Below, piece by piece: positions 1 through 13,428 of a stretch of DNA of 64,000 bases (the stretch's first letter is position 1; each line of letters opens with the position of its first letter). The notes beneath the pieces are model-generated. The model had not been told where the DNA came from. It saw nothing but the letters and a program-made list of their open reading frames with translations, and did no database searches. This DNA is from Taudactylus pleione (lineage: Eukaryota; Chordata; Amphibia; Anura; Myobatrachidae). The position numbers and the translations under genes were made by a program. The stretch is taken from assembly GCA_031769625.1 (NCBI GenBank), contig JAUIMM010000575.1, positions 269,312 to 333,311 on the forward strand, written 5' to 3'.

Positions 1-736
1 TTGTAGCAAACACAGACAGCTCAAAATTTCACGGGATGTGTTGAATACCAAGACCCACAAATGTGATGAGAAATGGTTTTTCTCCCATGTTGCGTTTAAG
101 AGAAAACAGCAAATGCACGTTTTAGGCCAAAATGCATTGAAAGCAATGGAAACAACAAAAGCGCATACATTGTGATATCTCTTCTTGTAGCAAACACAGA
201 TAGCTCAAAATTTCACTGGATGTGTTGAAGACCAAGACCCACAAATGTGATGTGAATGGTTTTTCTCCCATGTTGCGTTTAAGAGAAAACAGCAATTGCT
301 CGTTTTAGGCCAAAATGCATTGAAAGCAATGGAAACAACAAAAGCGCATACTTTGTGATATCTCCTCTTGTAGCAATCACAGACAGCTCAAAATTTCACG
401 GGATGTGTTGAAGACCAAGACCCACAAATGTGATGTGAAATGGTTTTTCTCCCATGTTGCGTTTAAGAGAAAACAGCAAATGCACGTTTTAGGCCAAAAT
501 GCATTGAAAGCAATGGAAACAACAAAAGCGCATACTTTGTGTTATCTCCTCTTGTAGCAAACAAAGACAGCTCAAAATTTCACTGGATGTGTTGAAGACC
601 AAGACCCACAAATGTGATGTGAAATGGTTTTTCTCCCAAGTTGTGTTTAAGAGAAAACTGCAAATGCACGTTTTAGGCCAAAATTGCATTGAAAGCAATG
701 GAAACAACAAAAGCGCATACTTTGTGTTATCTCCTC

Positions 737-3127
737 TTGTAGCAAACACAGACTGCTCAAAATTTCACGGGATGTGTTGAAGACCAAGACCCACAAAAGT
801 GATGTGAATTGGTTTTTCTCCCTTGTTGCGTTTAAGAGAAAACAGCAATTGCTCGTTTTAGGCAAAATGCATTGAAAGCAATGGAAACAACAAAAGCGTA
901 TACTTTGTGATATCTCCTCTTGTAGCAATCACAGACAGCTCAAAATTTCACTGGATGTGTTGAAGACCAAGACCCACAAATGTGATGTGAAATGGTTTTT
1001 CTCCCATGTTACGTTTAAGAGAAAACAGCAATTGCTCATTTTATGCCAAAATGCATTGAAAGCAATGGAAACAACAAAAGCGCATACTTTGTGTTATCTC
1101 CTCTTGTAGCAAACACAGACAGCTCAAAATTTCACTGGATGTGTTGAAGACCAAAACCCACAAATGTGATGTGAAGTGGTTTTTCTCCCATGTTGCATTT
1201 AAGAGAAAACAGCAAATGCACGTTTTAGGCCAAAATGCATTGAAAGCAATGGAAACAACAAAAGCGCATACATTGTGATATCTCCTCTTGTAGCAAACAC
1301 AGACAGCTCAAAATTTCACTGGATGTGTTGAAGACCAAGACCCACAAATGTGATGTGAAATGGTTTTTCTCCCATGTTGCGTTTAAGAGAAAACAGCAAT
1401 TGCTCGTTTTAGGCCAAAATGCATTGAAAGCAATGGAAACAACAAAAGCGCATACTTTGTGTTATCTCCTCTTGTAGCAAACACAGACAGCTCAAAATTT
1501 CACTGGATGTGTTGAAGACCAAGACCCACAAATGTGATGTGAAATGGTTTTTCTCCCATGTTGAGTTTAAGAGAAAACAGCAAATGCACGTTTTAGGCCA
1601 AAATGCATTGAAAGCAATGGAAACAACAAAAGCGCATACTTTGTGTTATCTCCTCTTGTAGCAAACACAGACAGCTCAAAATTTCACTGGATGTGTTGAA
1701 GACCAAGACCCACAAATGTGATGTGAAATGGTTTTTCTCTCATGTTGTGTTTAAGAGAAAACTGCAAATGCACGTTTTAGGCCAAAATGCATTGAAATCA
1801 ATGGAAATAACAAAAGCGCATACTTTGTGTTATCTCCTCTTGTAGCAAACACAGACAGCTCAAAATGTCACTGGATGTGTTGAAGACCAATACCCACAAA
1901 TGTGATGTGAAATGGTTTTTCTCCCATGTTGCGTTTAAGAGAAAACAGCAATTGCTCGTTTTAGGCCAAAATGCATTGAAAGCAATGGAAATAACAAAAG
2001 CACATACTTTGTGTTATCTCCTCTTGTAGCAAACACAGACAGCTAAAAATTTCACGGGATGTGTTGAAGACCAAGACCCACAAATGTGATGTGAAATGGT
2101 TTTTCTCCCATGTTGCGTTTAAGAGAAAACAGCAATTGCTCGTTTTAGGCCAAAATGCATTGAAAGCAATGGAAACAACAAAAGCGCATACTTTGTGTTA
2201 TCTCCTCTTGTATCAAACACAGACAGCTCAAAATTTCATGGGATGTGTTGAAGACCAAGACCCACAAATGTGATGTGAAATGTTTTTTCTCCCATGTTGC
2301 GTTTAAGAGAAAACAGCAATTGCTCATTTTAGGCCAAAATGCATTGAAAGCAATGGAAACAACAAAAGCGCATACTTTGTTTTATCTCCTCTTGTAGCAA
2401 ACACAGACATCTCAAAATTTCACCAGATCTGTTGAAGACCAAGACCCACAAATGTGATGTGAAATGGTTTTTCTCCCATGTTGCGTTTAAGAGAAAACAG
2501 CAAATGCACGTTTTAGGCCAAAATGCATTGAAAGCATTGGAAACAACAAAAGCGTATACTTTGTGATATCTCCTCTTGTAGCAATCACAGACAGCTCAAA
2601 ATTTCACAGGATGTGTTGAAGACCAAGACCCACAAATGTGATGTGAAATGGTTTTTCTCCCATGTTGCATTTAAGAGAAAACAGCAAATGCATGTTTTAG
2701 GCCAAAATGCATTGAAAGCAATGGAAACAACAAAAGCGCATACATTGTGATATCTCCTCTTGTAGCAAACACAGACAGCTCAAAATTTCACTGGATGTGT
2801 TGAAGACCAAGACCCACAAATGTGATGTGAAATGGTTTTTCTCCCATGTTGAGTTTAAGAGAAAACAGCAAATGCACATTTTAGGCCAAAATGCATTGAA
2901 AGCAATGGAAACAACAAAAGCACATACTTTGTGTTATCTCCTCTTGTAGCAAACACAGACAGCTCAAAATTTCACTGGATGTGTTGAAGACCAAGACCCA
3001 CAAATGTGATGTGAAATGGTTTTTCTCTCATGTTGTGTTTAAGAGAAAACTGCAAATGCACGTTTTAGGCCAAAATGCATTGAAATCAATGGAAATAACA
3101 AAAGCGCATACTTTGTGTTATCTCCTC
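737..3127. repeat. 13-unit block, copy 1 of a 2,391-bp tandem duplication
   Basis: The block starts at the unit with the GACTGCTC marker and is followed directly by a second copy at 3128-5518, offset 2,391 bp (13 x 184 minus 1). Both copies carry the same one-base deletion (TTTTAGGCAAAATG, near 874 and 3263), the same ATCAATGGAAATAAC unit, the same TATCAAAC unit and the same AGATCT unit. I found only about five single-base differences, for example CACAAAAGTG against CACAAATGTG early in the block and GATGTG against GAAGTG next to the AGATCT unit. The shared deletion and near identity indicate recent duplication by unequal exchange. Confidence 0.88.
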
Positions 3128-5518
3128 TTGTAGCAAACACAGACTGCTCAAAATTTCACGGGATGTGTTGAAGACCAAGACCCACAAATGTGATGTGAAT
3201 TGGTTTTTCTCCCTTGTTGCGTTTAAGAGAAAACAGCAATTGCTCGTTTTAGGCAAAATGCATTGAAAGCAATGGAAACAACAAAAGCGTATACTTTGTG
3301 ATATCTCCTCTTGTAGCAATCACAGACAGCTCAAAATTTCACTGGATGTGTTGAAGACCAAGACCCACAAATGTGATGTGAAATGGTTTTTCTCCCATGT
3401 TACGTTTAAGAGAAAACAGCAATTGCTCATTTTATGCCAAAATGCATTGAAAGCAATGGAAACAACAAAAGCGCATACTTTGTGTTATCTCCTCTTGTAG
3501 CAAACACAGACAGCTCAAAATTTCACTGGATGTGTTGAAGACCAAAACCCACAAATGTGATGTGAAGTGGTTTTTCTCCCATGTTGCATTTAAGAGAAAA
3601 CAGCAAATGCACGTTTTAGGCCAAAATGCATTGAAAGCAATGGAAACAACAAAAGCGCATACATTGTGATATCTCCTCTTGTAGCAAACACAGACAGCTC
3701 AAAATTTCACTGGATGTGTTGAAGACCAAGACCCACAAATGTGATGTGAAATGGTTTTTCTCCCATGTTGCGTTTAAGAGAAAACAGCAATTGCTCGTTT
3801 TAGGCCAAAATGCATTGAAAGCAATGGAAACAACAAAAGCGCATACTTTGTGTTATCTCCTCTTGTAGCAAACACAGACAGCTCAAAATTTCACTGGATG
3901 TGTTGAAGACCAAGACCCACAAATGTGATGTGAAATGGTTTTTCTCCCATGTTGAGTTTAAGAGAAAACAGCAAATGCACGTTTTAGGCCAAAATGCATT
4001 GAAAGCAATGGAAACAACAAAAGCGCATACTTTGTGTTATCTCCTCTTGTAGCAAACACAGACAGCTCAAAATTTCACTGGATGTGTTGAAGACCAAGAC
4101 CCACAAATGTGATGTGAAATGGTTTTTCTCTCATGTTGTGTTTAAGAGAAAACTGCAAATGCACGTTTTAGGCCAAAATGCATTGAAATCAATGGAAATA
4201 ACAAAAGCGCATACTTTGTGTTATCTCTTCTTGTAGCAAACACAGACAGCTCAAAATGTCACTGGATGTGTTGAAGACCAATACCCACAAATGTGATGTG
4301 AAATGGTTTTTCTCCCATGTTGCGTTTAAGAGAAAACAGCAATTGCTCGTTTTAGGCCAAAATGCATTGAAAGCAATGGAAATAACAAAAGCACATACTT
4401 TGTGTTATCTCCTCTTGTAGCAAACACAGACAGCTAAAAATTTCACGGGATGTGTTGAAGACCAAGACCCACAAATGTGATGTGAAATGGTTTTTCTCCC
4501 ATGTTGCGTTTAAGAGAAAACAGCAATTGCTCATTTTAGGCCAAAATGCATTGAAAGCAATGGAAACAACAAAAGCGCATACTTTGTGTTATCTCCTCTT
4601 GTATCAAACACAGACAGCTCAAAATTTCATGGGATGTGTTGAAGACCAAGACCCACAAATGTGATGTGAAATGTTTTTTCTCCCATGTTGCGTTTAAGAG
4701 AAAACAGCAATTGCTCATTTTAGGCCAAAATGCATTGAAAGCAATGGAAACAACAAAAGCGCATACTTTGTTTTATCTCCTCTTGTAGCAAACACAGACA
4801 TCTCAAAATTTCACCAGATCTGTTGAAGACCAAGACCCACAAATGTGAAGTGAAATGGTTTTTCTCCCATGTTGCGTTTAAGAGAAAACAGCAAATGCAC
4901 GTTTTAGGCCAAAATGCATTGAAAGCATTGGAAACAACAAAAGCGTATACTTTGTGATATCTCCTCTTGTAGCAATCACAGACAGCTCAAAATTTCACAG
5001 GATGTGTTGAAGACCAAGACCCACAAATGTGATGTGAAATGGTTTTTCTCCCATGTTGCATTTAAGAGAAAACAGCAAATGCATGTTTTAGGCCAAAATG
5101 CATTGAAAGCAATGGAAACAACAAAAGCGCATACATTGTGATATCTCCTCTTGTAGCAAACACAGACAGCTCAAAATTTCACTGGATGTGTTGAAGACCA
5201 AGACCCACAAATGTGATGTGAAATGGTTTTTCTCCCATGTTGAGTTTAAGAGAAAACAGCAAATGCACGTTTTAGGCCAAAATGCATTGAAAGCAATGGA
5301 AACAACAAAAGCACATACTTTGTGTTATCTCCTCTTGTAGCAAACACAGACAGCTCAAAATTTCACTGGATGTGTTGAAGACCAAGACCCACAAATGTGA
5401 TGTGAAATGGTTTTTCTCTCATGTTGTGTTTAAGAGAAAACTGCAAATGCACGTTTTAGGCCAAAATGCATTGAAATCAATGGAAATAACAAAAGCGCAT
5501 ACTTTGTGTTATCTCCTC
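3128..5518. repeat. 13-unit block, copy 2 of the tandem duplication
   Basis: Second copy of the 737-3127 block, about 99.8% identical by eye. It is continued by a smaller 7-unit event: the seven units at 4231-5518 repeat from 5519 onward with an offset of exactly 1,288 bp, seen in the ATACCC variant of the GACCAAGACCC box and in the TATCAAAC (4599, 5887) and AGATCT (4816, 6104) markers. The 7-unit copy stays similar to about 6,440, where units with a different variant set begin. Confidence 0.85.
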
Positions 5519-8500
5519 TTGTAGCAAACATAGACAGCTCAAAATTTCACTGGATGTGTTGAAGACCAATACCCACAAATGTGATGTGAAATGGTTTTTC
5601 TCCCATGTTGCATTTAAGAGAAAACAGCAATTGCTCGTTTTAGGCCAAAATGCATTGAAAGCAATGGAAATAACAAAAGCACATACTTTGTGTTATCTCC
5701 TCTTGTAGCAAACACAGACAGCTAAAAATTTCACGGGATGTGTTGAAGACCAAGACCCACAAATGTGATGTGAAATGGTTTTTCTCCCATGTTGCGTTTA
5801 AGAGAAAACAGCAATTGCTCGTTTTAGGCCAAAATGCATTGAAAGCAATGGAAACAACAAAAGCGCATACTTTGTGTTATCTCCTCTTGTATCAAACACA
5901 GACAGCTCAAAATTTCATGGGATGTGTTGAAGACCAAGACCCACAAATGTGATGTGAAATGTTTTTTCTCCCATGTTGCATTTAAGAGAAAACAGCAATT
6001 GCTCATTTTAGGCCAAAATGCATTGAAAGCAATGGAAACAACAAAAGCGCATACTTTGTTTTATCTCCTCTTGTAGCAAACACAGACATCTCAAAATTTC
6101 ACCAGATCTGTTGAAGACCAAGACCCACAAATGTGATGTGAAATGGTTTTTCTCCCATGTTGCGTTTAAGAGAAAACAGCAAATGCACGTTTTAGGCCAA
6201 AATGCATTGAAAGCATTGGAAACAACAAAAGCTTATACTTTGTGATATCTCCTCTTGTAGCAATCACAGACAGCTCAAAATTTCACAGGATGTGTTGAAG
6301 ACCAAGACCCACAAATGTGATGTGAAATGGTTTTTCTCCCATGTTGCATTTAAGAGAAAACAGCAAATGCATGTTTTAGGCCAATATGCATTGAAAGCAA
6401 TGGAAACAACAAAAGCGCATACATTGTGATATCTCCTCTTTTAGCAAACACAGACAGCTCAAAATTTCACTGGATGTGTTGAAGACCAAGACCCACAAAT
6501 GTGATGTGAAATATTTTTTCTCCCATGTTGCGTTTAAGAGAAAAGAGCAATTGCTCGTTTTAGGCCAAAATGCAATGAAAGCAATGGAAACAACAAAAGC
6601 GCATACTTTGTGATATCTCCTCTTGTAGCAATCACAGACAGCTCAAAATTTCACTGGATGTGTTGAAGACCAAGACCCACAAATGTGATGTGAAAAGCTT
6701 TTTCCCCCATATTGCGTTTAAGAGAAAACAGCAATTGCTCGTTTTAGGCCAAAATGCTTTGAAAGCAATGGAAACAACAAAAGCGCATACTTTGTGTTAT
6801 CTCCACTTGTAGCAAACACAGACAGCTCAAAATTTCACTAGATGTGTTGAAGACCAAGACCCACAAATGTGATGTGAAATGGTTTTTCTCCCATGTTGAG
6901 TTTAAGAGAAAACAGCAAATGCATGTTTTAGGCCAAAATGCATTGAAAGCAATGGAAACAACAAAAGCGCATACTTTGTGTTATCTCCTCTTGTAGCAAA
7001 CACAGACAGCTCAAAATTTCACTGGATGTGTTGAAGACCAAGCCCCACAAATATGATGTGAAATGGTTTTTCTCCCATGTTGTGTTTAAGAGAAAACAGC
7101 AAATGCACGTTTTAGGCCAAAATGCATTGAAAGCAATGGAAATAACAAAAGTATATACTTTGTGATATCTCCTCTTGTAGCAATCACAGACAGCTCAAAA
7201 TTTCATGGGATGTGTTGAAGACCAAGACCCACAAATGTGATGTGAAATGGTTTTTCTCCCATGTTGCGTTTAAGAGAAAACAGCAAATGCATGTCTTAGG
7301 CCAAAATGCATTGAAAGCAATGGAAACAACAAAAGCGCATACATTGTGATATCTCCTCTTGTAGCAAACACAGACAGCTCAAAATTTCACTGGATGTGTT
7401 GAAGACCAAGACCCACAAATGTGATGTGAAATGGTTTTTCTCCCATGTTGTGTTTAAGAGAAAACTGCAAATGCACGTTTTAGGCCAAAATGCATTGAAA
7501 GCAATGGAAATAACAAAAGCATATACTTTGTGATATCTCCTCTTGTAGCAATCACAGACAGCTCAAAATTTCATGGGATGTGTTGAAGACCAAGACCCAC
7601 AAATGTGATGTGAAATGGTTTTTCTCCCATGTTGCGTTTAAGAGAAAATAGCAAATGCATGTCTTAGGCCAAAATGCATTGAAAGCAATGGAAACAACAA
7701 AAGCGCATACATTGTGATATCTCCTCTTGTAGCAAACACAGACAGCTCAAAATTTCACTGGATGTGTTGAAGACCAAGACCCACAAATGTGATGTGAAAT
7801 GGTTTTTCTCCCATGTTGTGTTTAAGAGAAAACTGCAAATGCACGTTTTAGGCCAAAATGCATTGAAAGCAATGGAAACAACAAAAGCGTATACTTTGTG
7901 ATATCTCCTCTTGTAGCAATCACAGACAGCTCAAAATTTCACGGGATGTGTTGAAGACCAAGACCCACAAATGTGATGTGAAAGGGTTTTTCTCCCATGT
8001 TGCGTTTAAGAGAAAACAGCAATTGCTCGTTTTAGGCCAAAATGCATTGAAAGCAATGGAAACAACAAAAGCGCATACTTTGTGATATCTCCTCTTGAAG
8101 CAATCACAGACAGCTCAAAATTTCACTGGATGTGTTGAAGACCAAGACCCACAAATGTGATGTGAAATTGTTTTTCTCCCATGTTGCATTTAAGAGAAAA
8201 CAGCAAATGCACGTTTTAGGCCAAAATGCATTGAAAGCAATGGAAACAACAAAAGCGCATACATTGTGATATCTCCTCTTGTAGCAAACACAGACAGCTC
8301 AAAATTTCACGGGATGTGTTGAAGACCAAGACCCACAAATGTGATGTGAAATGTTTTTTCTCCCATGTTGCGTTTAAGAGAAAACAGCAATTGCTCATTT
8401 TAGGCCAAAATGCATTAAAAGCAATGGAAACAACAAAAGCGCATACTTTGTTTTATCTCCTCTTGTAGCAAACACAGACAGCACAAAATTTCACCAGATC

Positions 8501-9014
8501 TGTTGAAGACCAAGACCCACAAATGGGATGTGAAATGGTTTTTCTCCCATGTTGCGTTTAAGAGAAAACAGCAATTGCTCGTTTTAGGCCAAAATGCAAT
8601 GAAAGCAATGGAAACAACAAAAGCGCATACTTTGTGTTATCTCCTCTTGTAGCAAACACAGACAGCTCAAAATTTCACTGGATGTGTTGAAGACCAAGAC
8701 CCACAAATGTGATGTGAAATGGTTTTTCTCTCATGTTGTGTTTAAGAGAAAACTGCAAATGCACGTTTTAGGCCAAAATGCATTGAAAGCAATGGAAATA
8801 ACAAAAGCGCATACTTTGTGTTATCTCCTCTTGTAGCAAACACATACAGCTCAAAATTTCACTGGATGTGTTGAAGACCAAGACCCACAAATGTGATGTG
8901 AAATGGTTTTTCTCCCATGTTGCGTTTAAGAGAAAACAGCAACTGCTCGTTTTAGGCCAGAATGCATTGAAAGCAATGGAAACAACAAAAGCGTATACTT
9001 TGTGATATCTCCTC

Positions 9015-10290
9015 TTGTAGCAAACACAGACAGCTCAAAATTTCACGGGATGTGTTGAATACCAAGACCCACAAATGTGATGAGAAATGGTTTTTCTCCC
9101 ATGTTGCGTTTAAGAGAAAACAGCAAATGCACGTTTTAGGCCAAAATGCATTGAAAGCAATGGAAACAACAAAAGCGCATACATTGTGATATCTCTTCTT
9201 GTAGCAAACACAGATAGCTCAAAATTTCACTGGATGTGTTGAAGACCAAGACCCACAAATGTGATGTGAATGGTTTTTCTCCCATGTTGCGTTTAAGAGA
9301 AAACAGCAATTGCTCGTTTTAGGCCAAAATGCATTGAAAGCAATGGAAACAACAAAAGCGCATACTTTGTGATATCTCCTCTTGTAGCAATCACAGACAG
9401 CTCAAAATTTCACGGGATGTGTTGAAGACCAAGACCCACAAATGTGATGTGAAATGGTTTTTCTCCCATGTTGCGTTTAAGAGAAAACAGCAAATGCACG
9501 TTTTAGGCCAAAATGCATTGAAAGCAATGGAAACAACAAAAGCGCATACTTTGTGTTATCTCCTCTTGTAGCAAACAAAGACAGCTCAAAATTTCACTGG
9601 ATGTGTTGAAGACCAAGACCCACAAATGTGATGTGAAATGGTTTTTCTCTCATGTTGTGTTTAAGAGAAAACTGCAAATGCACGTTTTAGGCCAAAATCC
9701 ATTGAAAGCAATGGAAATAACAAAAGCGCATACTTTGTGTTATCTCCTCTTGTAGCAAACACAGACTGCTCAAAATTTCACGGGATGTGTTGAAGACCAA
9801 GACCCACAAATGTGATGTGAATTGGTTTTTCTCCCTTGTTGCGTTTAAGAGAAAACAGCAATTGCTCGTTTTAGGCAAAATGCATTGAAAGCAATGGAAA
9901 CAACAAAAGCGTATACTTTGTGATATCTCCTCTTGTAGCAATCACAGACAGCTCAAAATTTCACTGGATGTGTTGAAGACCAAGACCCACAAATGTGATG
10001 TGAAATGGTTTTTCTCCCATGTTACGTTTAAGAGAAAACAGCAATTGCTCATTTTATGCCAAAATGCATTGAAAGCAATGGAAACAACAAAAGCGCATAC
10101 TTTGTGTTATCTCCTCTTGTAGCAAACACAGACAGCTCAAAATTTCACTGGATGTGTTGAAGACCAAAACCCACAAATGTGATGTGAAGTGGTTTTTCTC
10201 CCATGTTGCATTTAAGAGAAAACAGCAAATGCACGTTTTAGGCCAAAATGCATTGAAAGCAATGGAAACAACAAAAGCGCATACATTGTG
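9015..10290. repeat. second copy of the window's first segment
   Basis: This stretch matches 1 to about 1,280 and 17,477 to about 18,750 unit by unit. Shared rare variants include TTGAATACC with GATGAGAAATGG in the first unit, ATCTCTTCTTG and ACAGATAG in the second, the one-base deletion GTGAATGGTT, ACAAAGACAG, GACTGCTC, the deletion TTTTAGGCAAAATG, and the TTACGTTT and TTTTATGCC unit. The offset from the first copy is 9,014 bp (49 units minus two deletions), and from this copy to the third it is 8,462 bp (46 units minus two). After about 10,300 this copy lacks one unit that the other two keep. Confidence 0.85.
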
Positions 10291-12324
10291 ATATCTCCTC
10301 TTGTAGCAAACACAGACAGCTCAAAATTTCACTGGATGTGTTGAAGACCAAGACCCACAAATGTGATGTGAAATGGTTTTTCTCCCATGTTGAGTTTAAG
10401 AGAAAACAGCAAATGCACGTTTTAGGCCAAAATGCATTGAAAGCAATGGAAACAACAAAAGCGCATACTTTGTGTTATCTCCTCTTGTAGCAAACACAGA
10501 CAGCTCAAAATTTCACTGGATGTGTTGAAGACCAAGACCCACAAATGTGATGTGAAATGGTTTTTCTCTCATGTTGTGTTTAAGAGAAAACTGCAAATGC
10601 ACGTTTTAGGCCAAAATGCATTGAAATCAATGGAAATAACAAAAGCGCATACTTTGTGTTATCTCCTCTTGTAGCAAACACAGACAGCTCAAAATTTCAC
10701 TGGATGTGTTGAAGACCAATACCCACAAATGTGATGTGAAATGGTTTTTCTCCCATGTTGCGTTTAAGAGAAAACAGCAATTGCTCGTTTTAGGCCAAAA
10801 TGCATTGAAAGCAATGGAAATAACAAAAGCACATACTTTGTGTTATCTCCTCTTGTAGCAAACACAGACAGCTAAAAATTTCACGGGATGTGTTGAAGAC
10901 CAAGACCCACAAATGTGATGTGAAATGGTTTTTCTCCCATGTTGCGTTTAAGAGAAAACAGCAATTGCTCGTTTTAGGCCAAAATGCATTGAAAGCAATG
11001 GAAACAACAAAAGCGCATACTTTGTGTTATCTCCTCTTGTATCAAACACAGACAGCTCAAAATTTCATGGGATGTGTTGAAGACCAAGACCCACAAATGT
11101 GATGTGAAATGTTTTTTCTCCCATGTTGCGTTTAAGAGAAAACAGCAATTGCTCATTTTAGGCCAAAATGCATTGAAAGCAATGGAAACAACAAAAGCGC
11201 ATACTTTGTTTTATCTCCTCTTGTAGCAAACACAGACATCTCAAAATTTCACCAGATCTGTTGAAGACCAAGACCCACAAATGTGATGTGAAATGGTTTT
11301 TCTCCCATGTTGCGTTTAAGAGAAAACAGCAAATGCACGTTTTAGGCCAAAATGCATTGAAAGCATTGGAAACAACAAAAGCGTATACTTTGTGATATCT
11401 CCTCTTGTAGCAATCACAGACAGCTCAAAATTTCACAGGATGTGTTGAAGACCAAGACCCACAAATGTGATGTGAAATGGTTTTTCTCCCATGTTGCATT
11501 TAAGAGAAAACAGCAAATGCATGTTTTAGGCCAAAATGCATTGAAAGCAATGGAAACAACAAAAGCGCATACATTGTGATATCTCCTCTTGTAGCAAACA
11601 CAGACAGCTCAAAATTTCACTGGATGTGTTGAAGACCAAGACCCACAAATGTGATGTGAAATGGTTTTTCTCCCATGTTGAGTTTAAGAGAAAACAGCAA
11701 ATGCACGTTTTAGGCCAAAATGCATTGAAAGCAATGGAAACAACAAAAGCGCATACTTTGTGTTATCTCCTCTTGTAGCAAACACAGACAGCTCAAAATT
11801 TCACGGGATGTGTTGAAGACCAAGACCCACAAATGTGATGTGAAATGGTTTTTCTCCCATGTTGCGTTTAAGAGAAAACAGCAATTGCTCGTTTTAGGCC
11901 AAAATGCATTGAAAGCAATGGAAACAACAAAAGCGCATACTTTGTGTTATCTCCTCTTGTATCAAACACAGACAGCTCAAAATTTCATGGGATGTGTTGA
12001 AGACCAAGACCCACAAATGTGATGTGAAATGTTTTTTCTCCCATGTTTCGTTTAAGAGAAAACAGCAATTGCTCATTTTAGGCCAAAATGCATTGAAAGC
12101 AATGGAAACAACAAAAGCGCATACTTTGTTTTATCTCCTCTTGTAGCAATCACAGACAGCTCAAAATTTCACAGGATGTGTTGAAGACCAAGACCCACAA
12201 ATGTGATGTGAAATGGTTTTTCTCCCATGTTGCATTTAAGAGAAAACAGCAAATGCATGTTTTAGGCCAAAATGCATTGAAAGCAATGGAAACAACAAAA
12301 GCGCATACATTGTGATATCTCCTC

Positions 12325-13428
12325 TTGTAGCAAACACAGACAGCTCAAAATTTCACTGGATGTGTTGAAGACCAAGACCCACAAATGTGATGTGAAATGG
12401 TTTTTCTCCCATGTTGCGTTTAAGAGAAAAGAGCAATTGCTCGTTTTAGGCCAAAATGCAATGAAAGCAATGGAAACAACAAAAGCGCATACTTTGTGAT
12501 ATCTCCTCTTGTAGCAATCACAGACAGCTCAAAATTTCACTGGATGTGTTGAAGACCAAGACCAACAAATGTGATGTGAAAAGCTTTTTCCCCCATATTG
12601 CGTTTAAGAGAAAACAGCAATTGCTCGTTTTAGGCCAAAATGCTTTGAAAGCAATGGAAACAACAAAAGCGCATACTTTGTGTTATCTCCACTTGTAGCA
12701 AACACAGACAGCTCAAAATTTCACTAGATGTGTTGAAGACCAAGACCCACAAATGTGATGTGAAATGGTTTTTCTCCCATGTTGAGTTTAAGAGAAAACA
12801 GCAAATGCATGTTTTAGGCCAAAATGCATTGAAAGCAATGGAAACAACAAAAGCGCATACTTTGTGTTATCTCCTCTTGTAGCAAACACAGACAGCTCAA
12901 AATTTCACTGGATGTGTTGAAGACCAAGACCCACAAATGTGATGTGAAAGGGTTTTTCTCCCATGTTGCATTTAAGAGAAAACAGCAATTGCTCGTTTTA
13001 GGCCAAAATGCATTGAAAGCAATGGAAACAACAAAAGCGCATACTTTGTGATATCTCCTCTTGTAGCAATCACAGACAGCTCAAGATTTCACTGGATGTG
13101 TTGAAGACCAAGACCCACAAATGTGATGTGAAATTGTTTTTCTCCCATGTTGCATTTAAGAGAAAACTGCAAATGCACGTTTTAGGCCAAAATGCATTGA
13201 AAGCAATGGAAACAACAAAAGCGCATACTTTGTGTTATCTCCTCTTGTAGCAAACACATACAGCTCAAAATTTCACTGGATGTTTTGAAGACCAAGACCC
13301 ACAAATGGGATGTGAAATGGTTTTTCTCCCATGTTGCGTTTAAGAGAAAACAGCAATTGCTCGTTTTAGGCCAGAATGCATTGAAAGCAATGGAAACAAC
13401 AAAAGCGTATACTTTGTGATATCTCCTC
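12325..13428. repeat. beta-tail block, six units (1,104 bp)
   Basis: Six units in fixed order: AGAGCAATTGC with GCAATGAAAG; the GAAAAGCTTTTTCCCCCATA unit with a HindIII site at 12,581; CACTAGATG with TTGAGTTT; AAAGGGTTTTT; TCAAGATTTC with AAATTGTTT; and ACATACAG with GATGTTTTGAAG. The same six units occur at 16,189-17,292, 21,339-22,442, 24,651-25,754 and 28,146-29,249, each followed by a TTGTAACAATC unit. A partial relative with the first three units is near 6,440-6,990. Confidence 0.85.

Larger units (their letters stand above)
1..12324. repeat. left-type segment with 13-, 7- and 5-unit higher-order blocks
   Basis: Units here carry a set of marker variants that recur at exact multiples of 184 bp. 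The TTGTATCAAAC marker lies at 2208, 4599, 5887, 11,037 and 11,957, which are spacings of 13, 7, 28 and 5 units. An AGATCT variant (context CACCAGATCTG) lies at 2425, 4816, 6104, 8496 and 11,254. A GACTGCTC marker sits in the units starting at 737, 3128 and 9750. The same marker set returns at 17,477-21,338 (TATCAAAC at 19,499 and 20,787; AGATCT at 19,716 and 21,004), so this block type has been copied to a second place. Units around 6,900-9,000 mix in variants such as TCATGGG and TGTCTTAGG that are common further right. There is no gene in this stretch. Confidence 0.85.
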
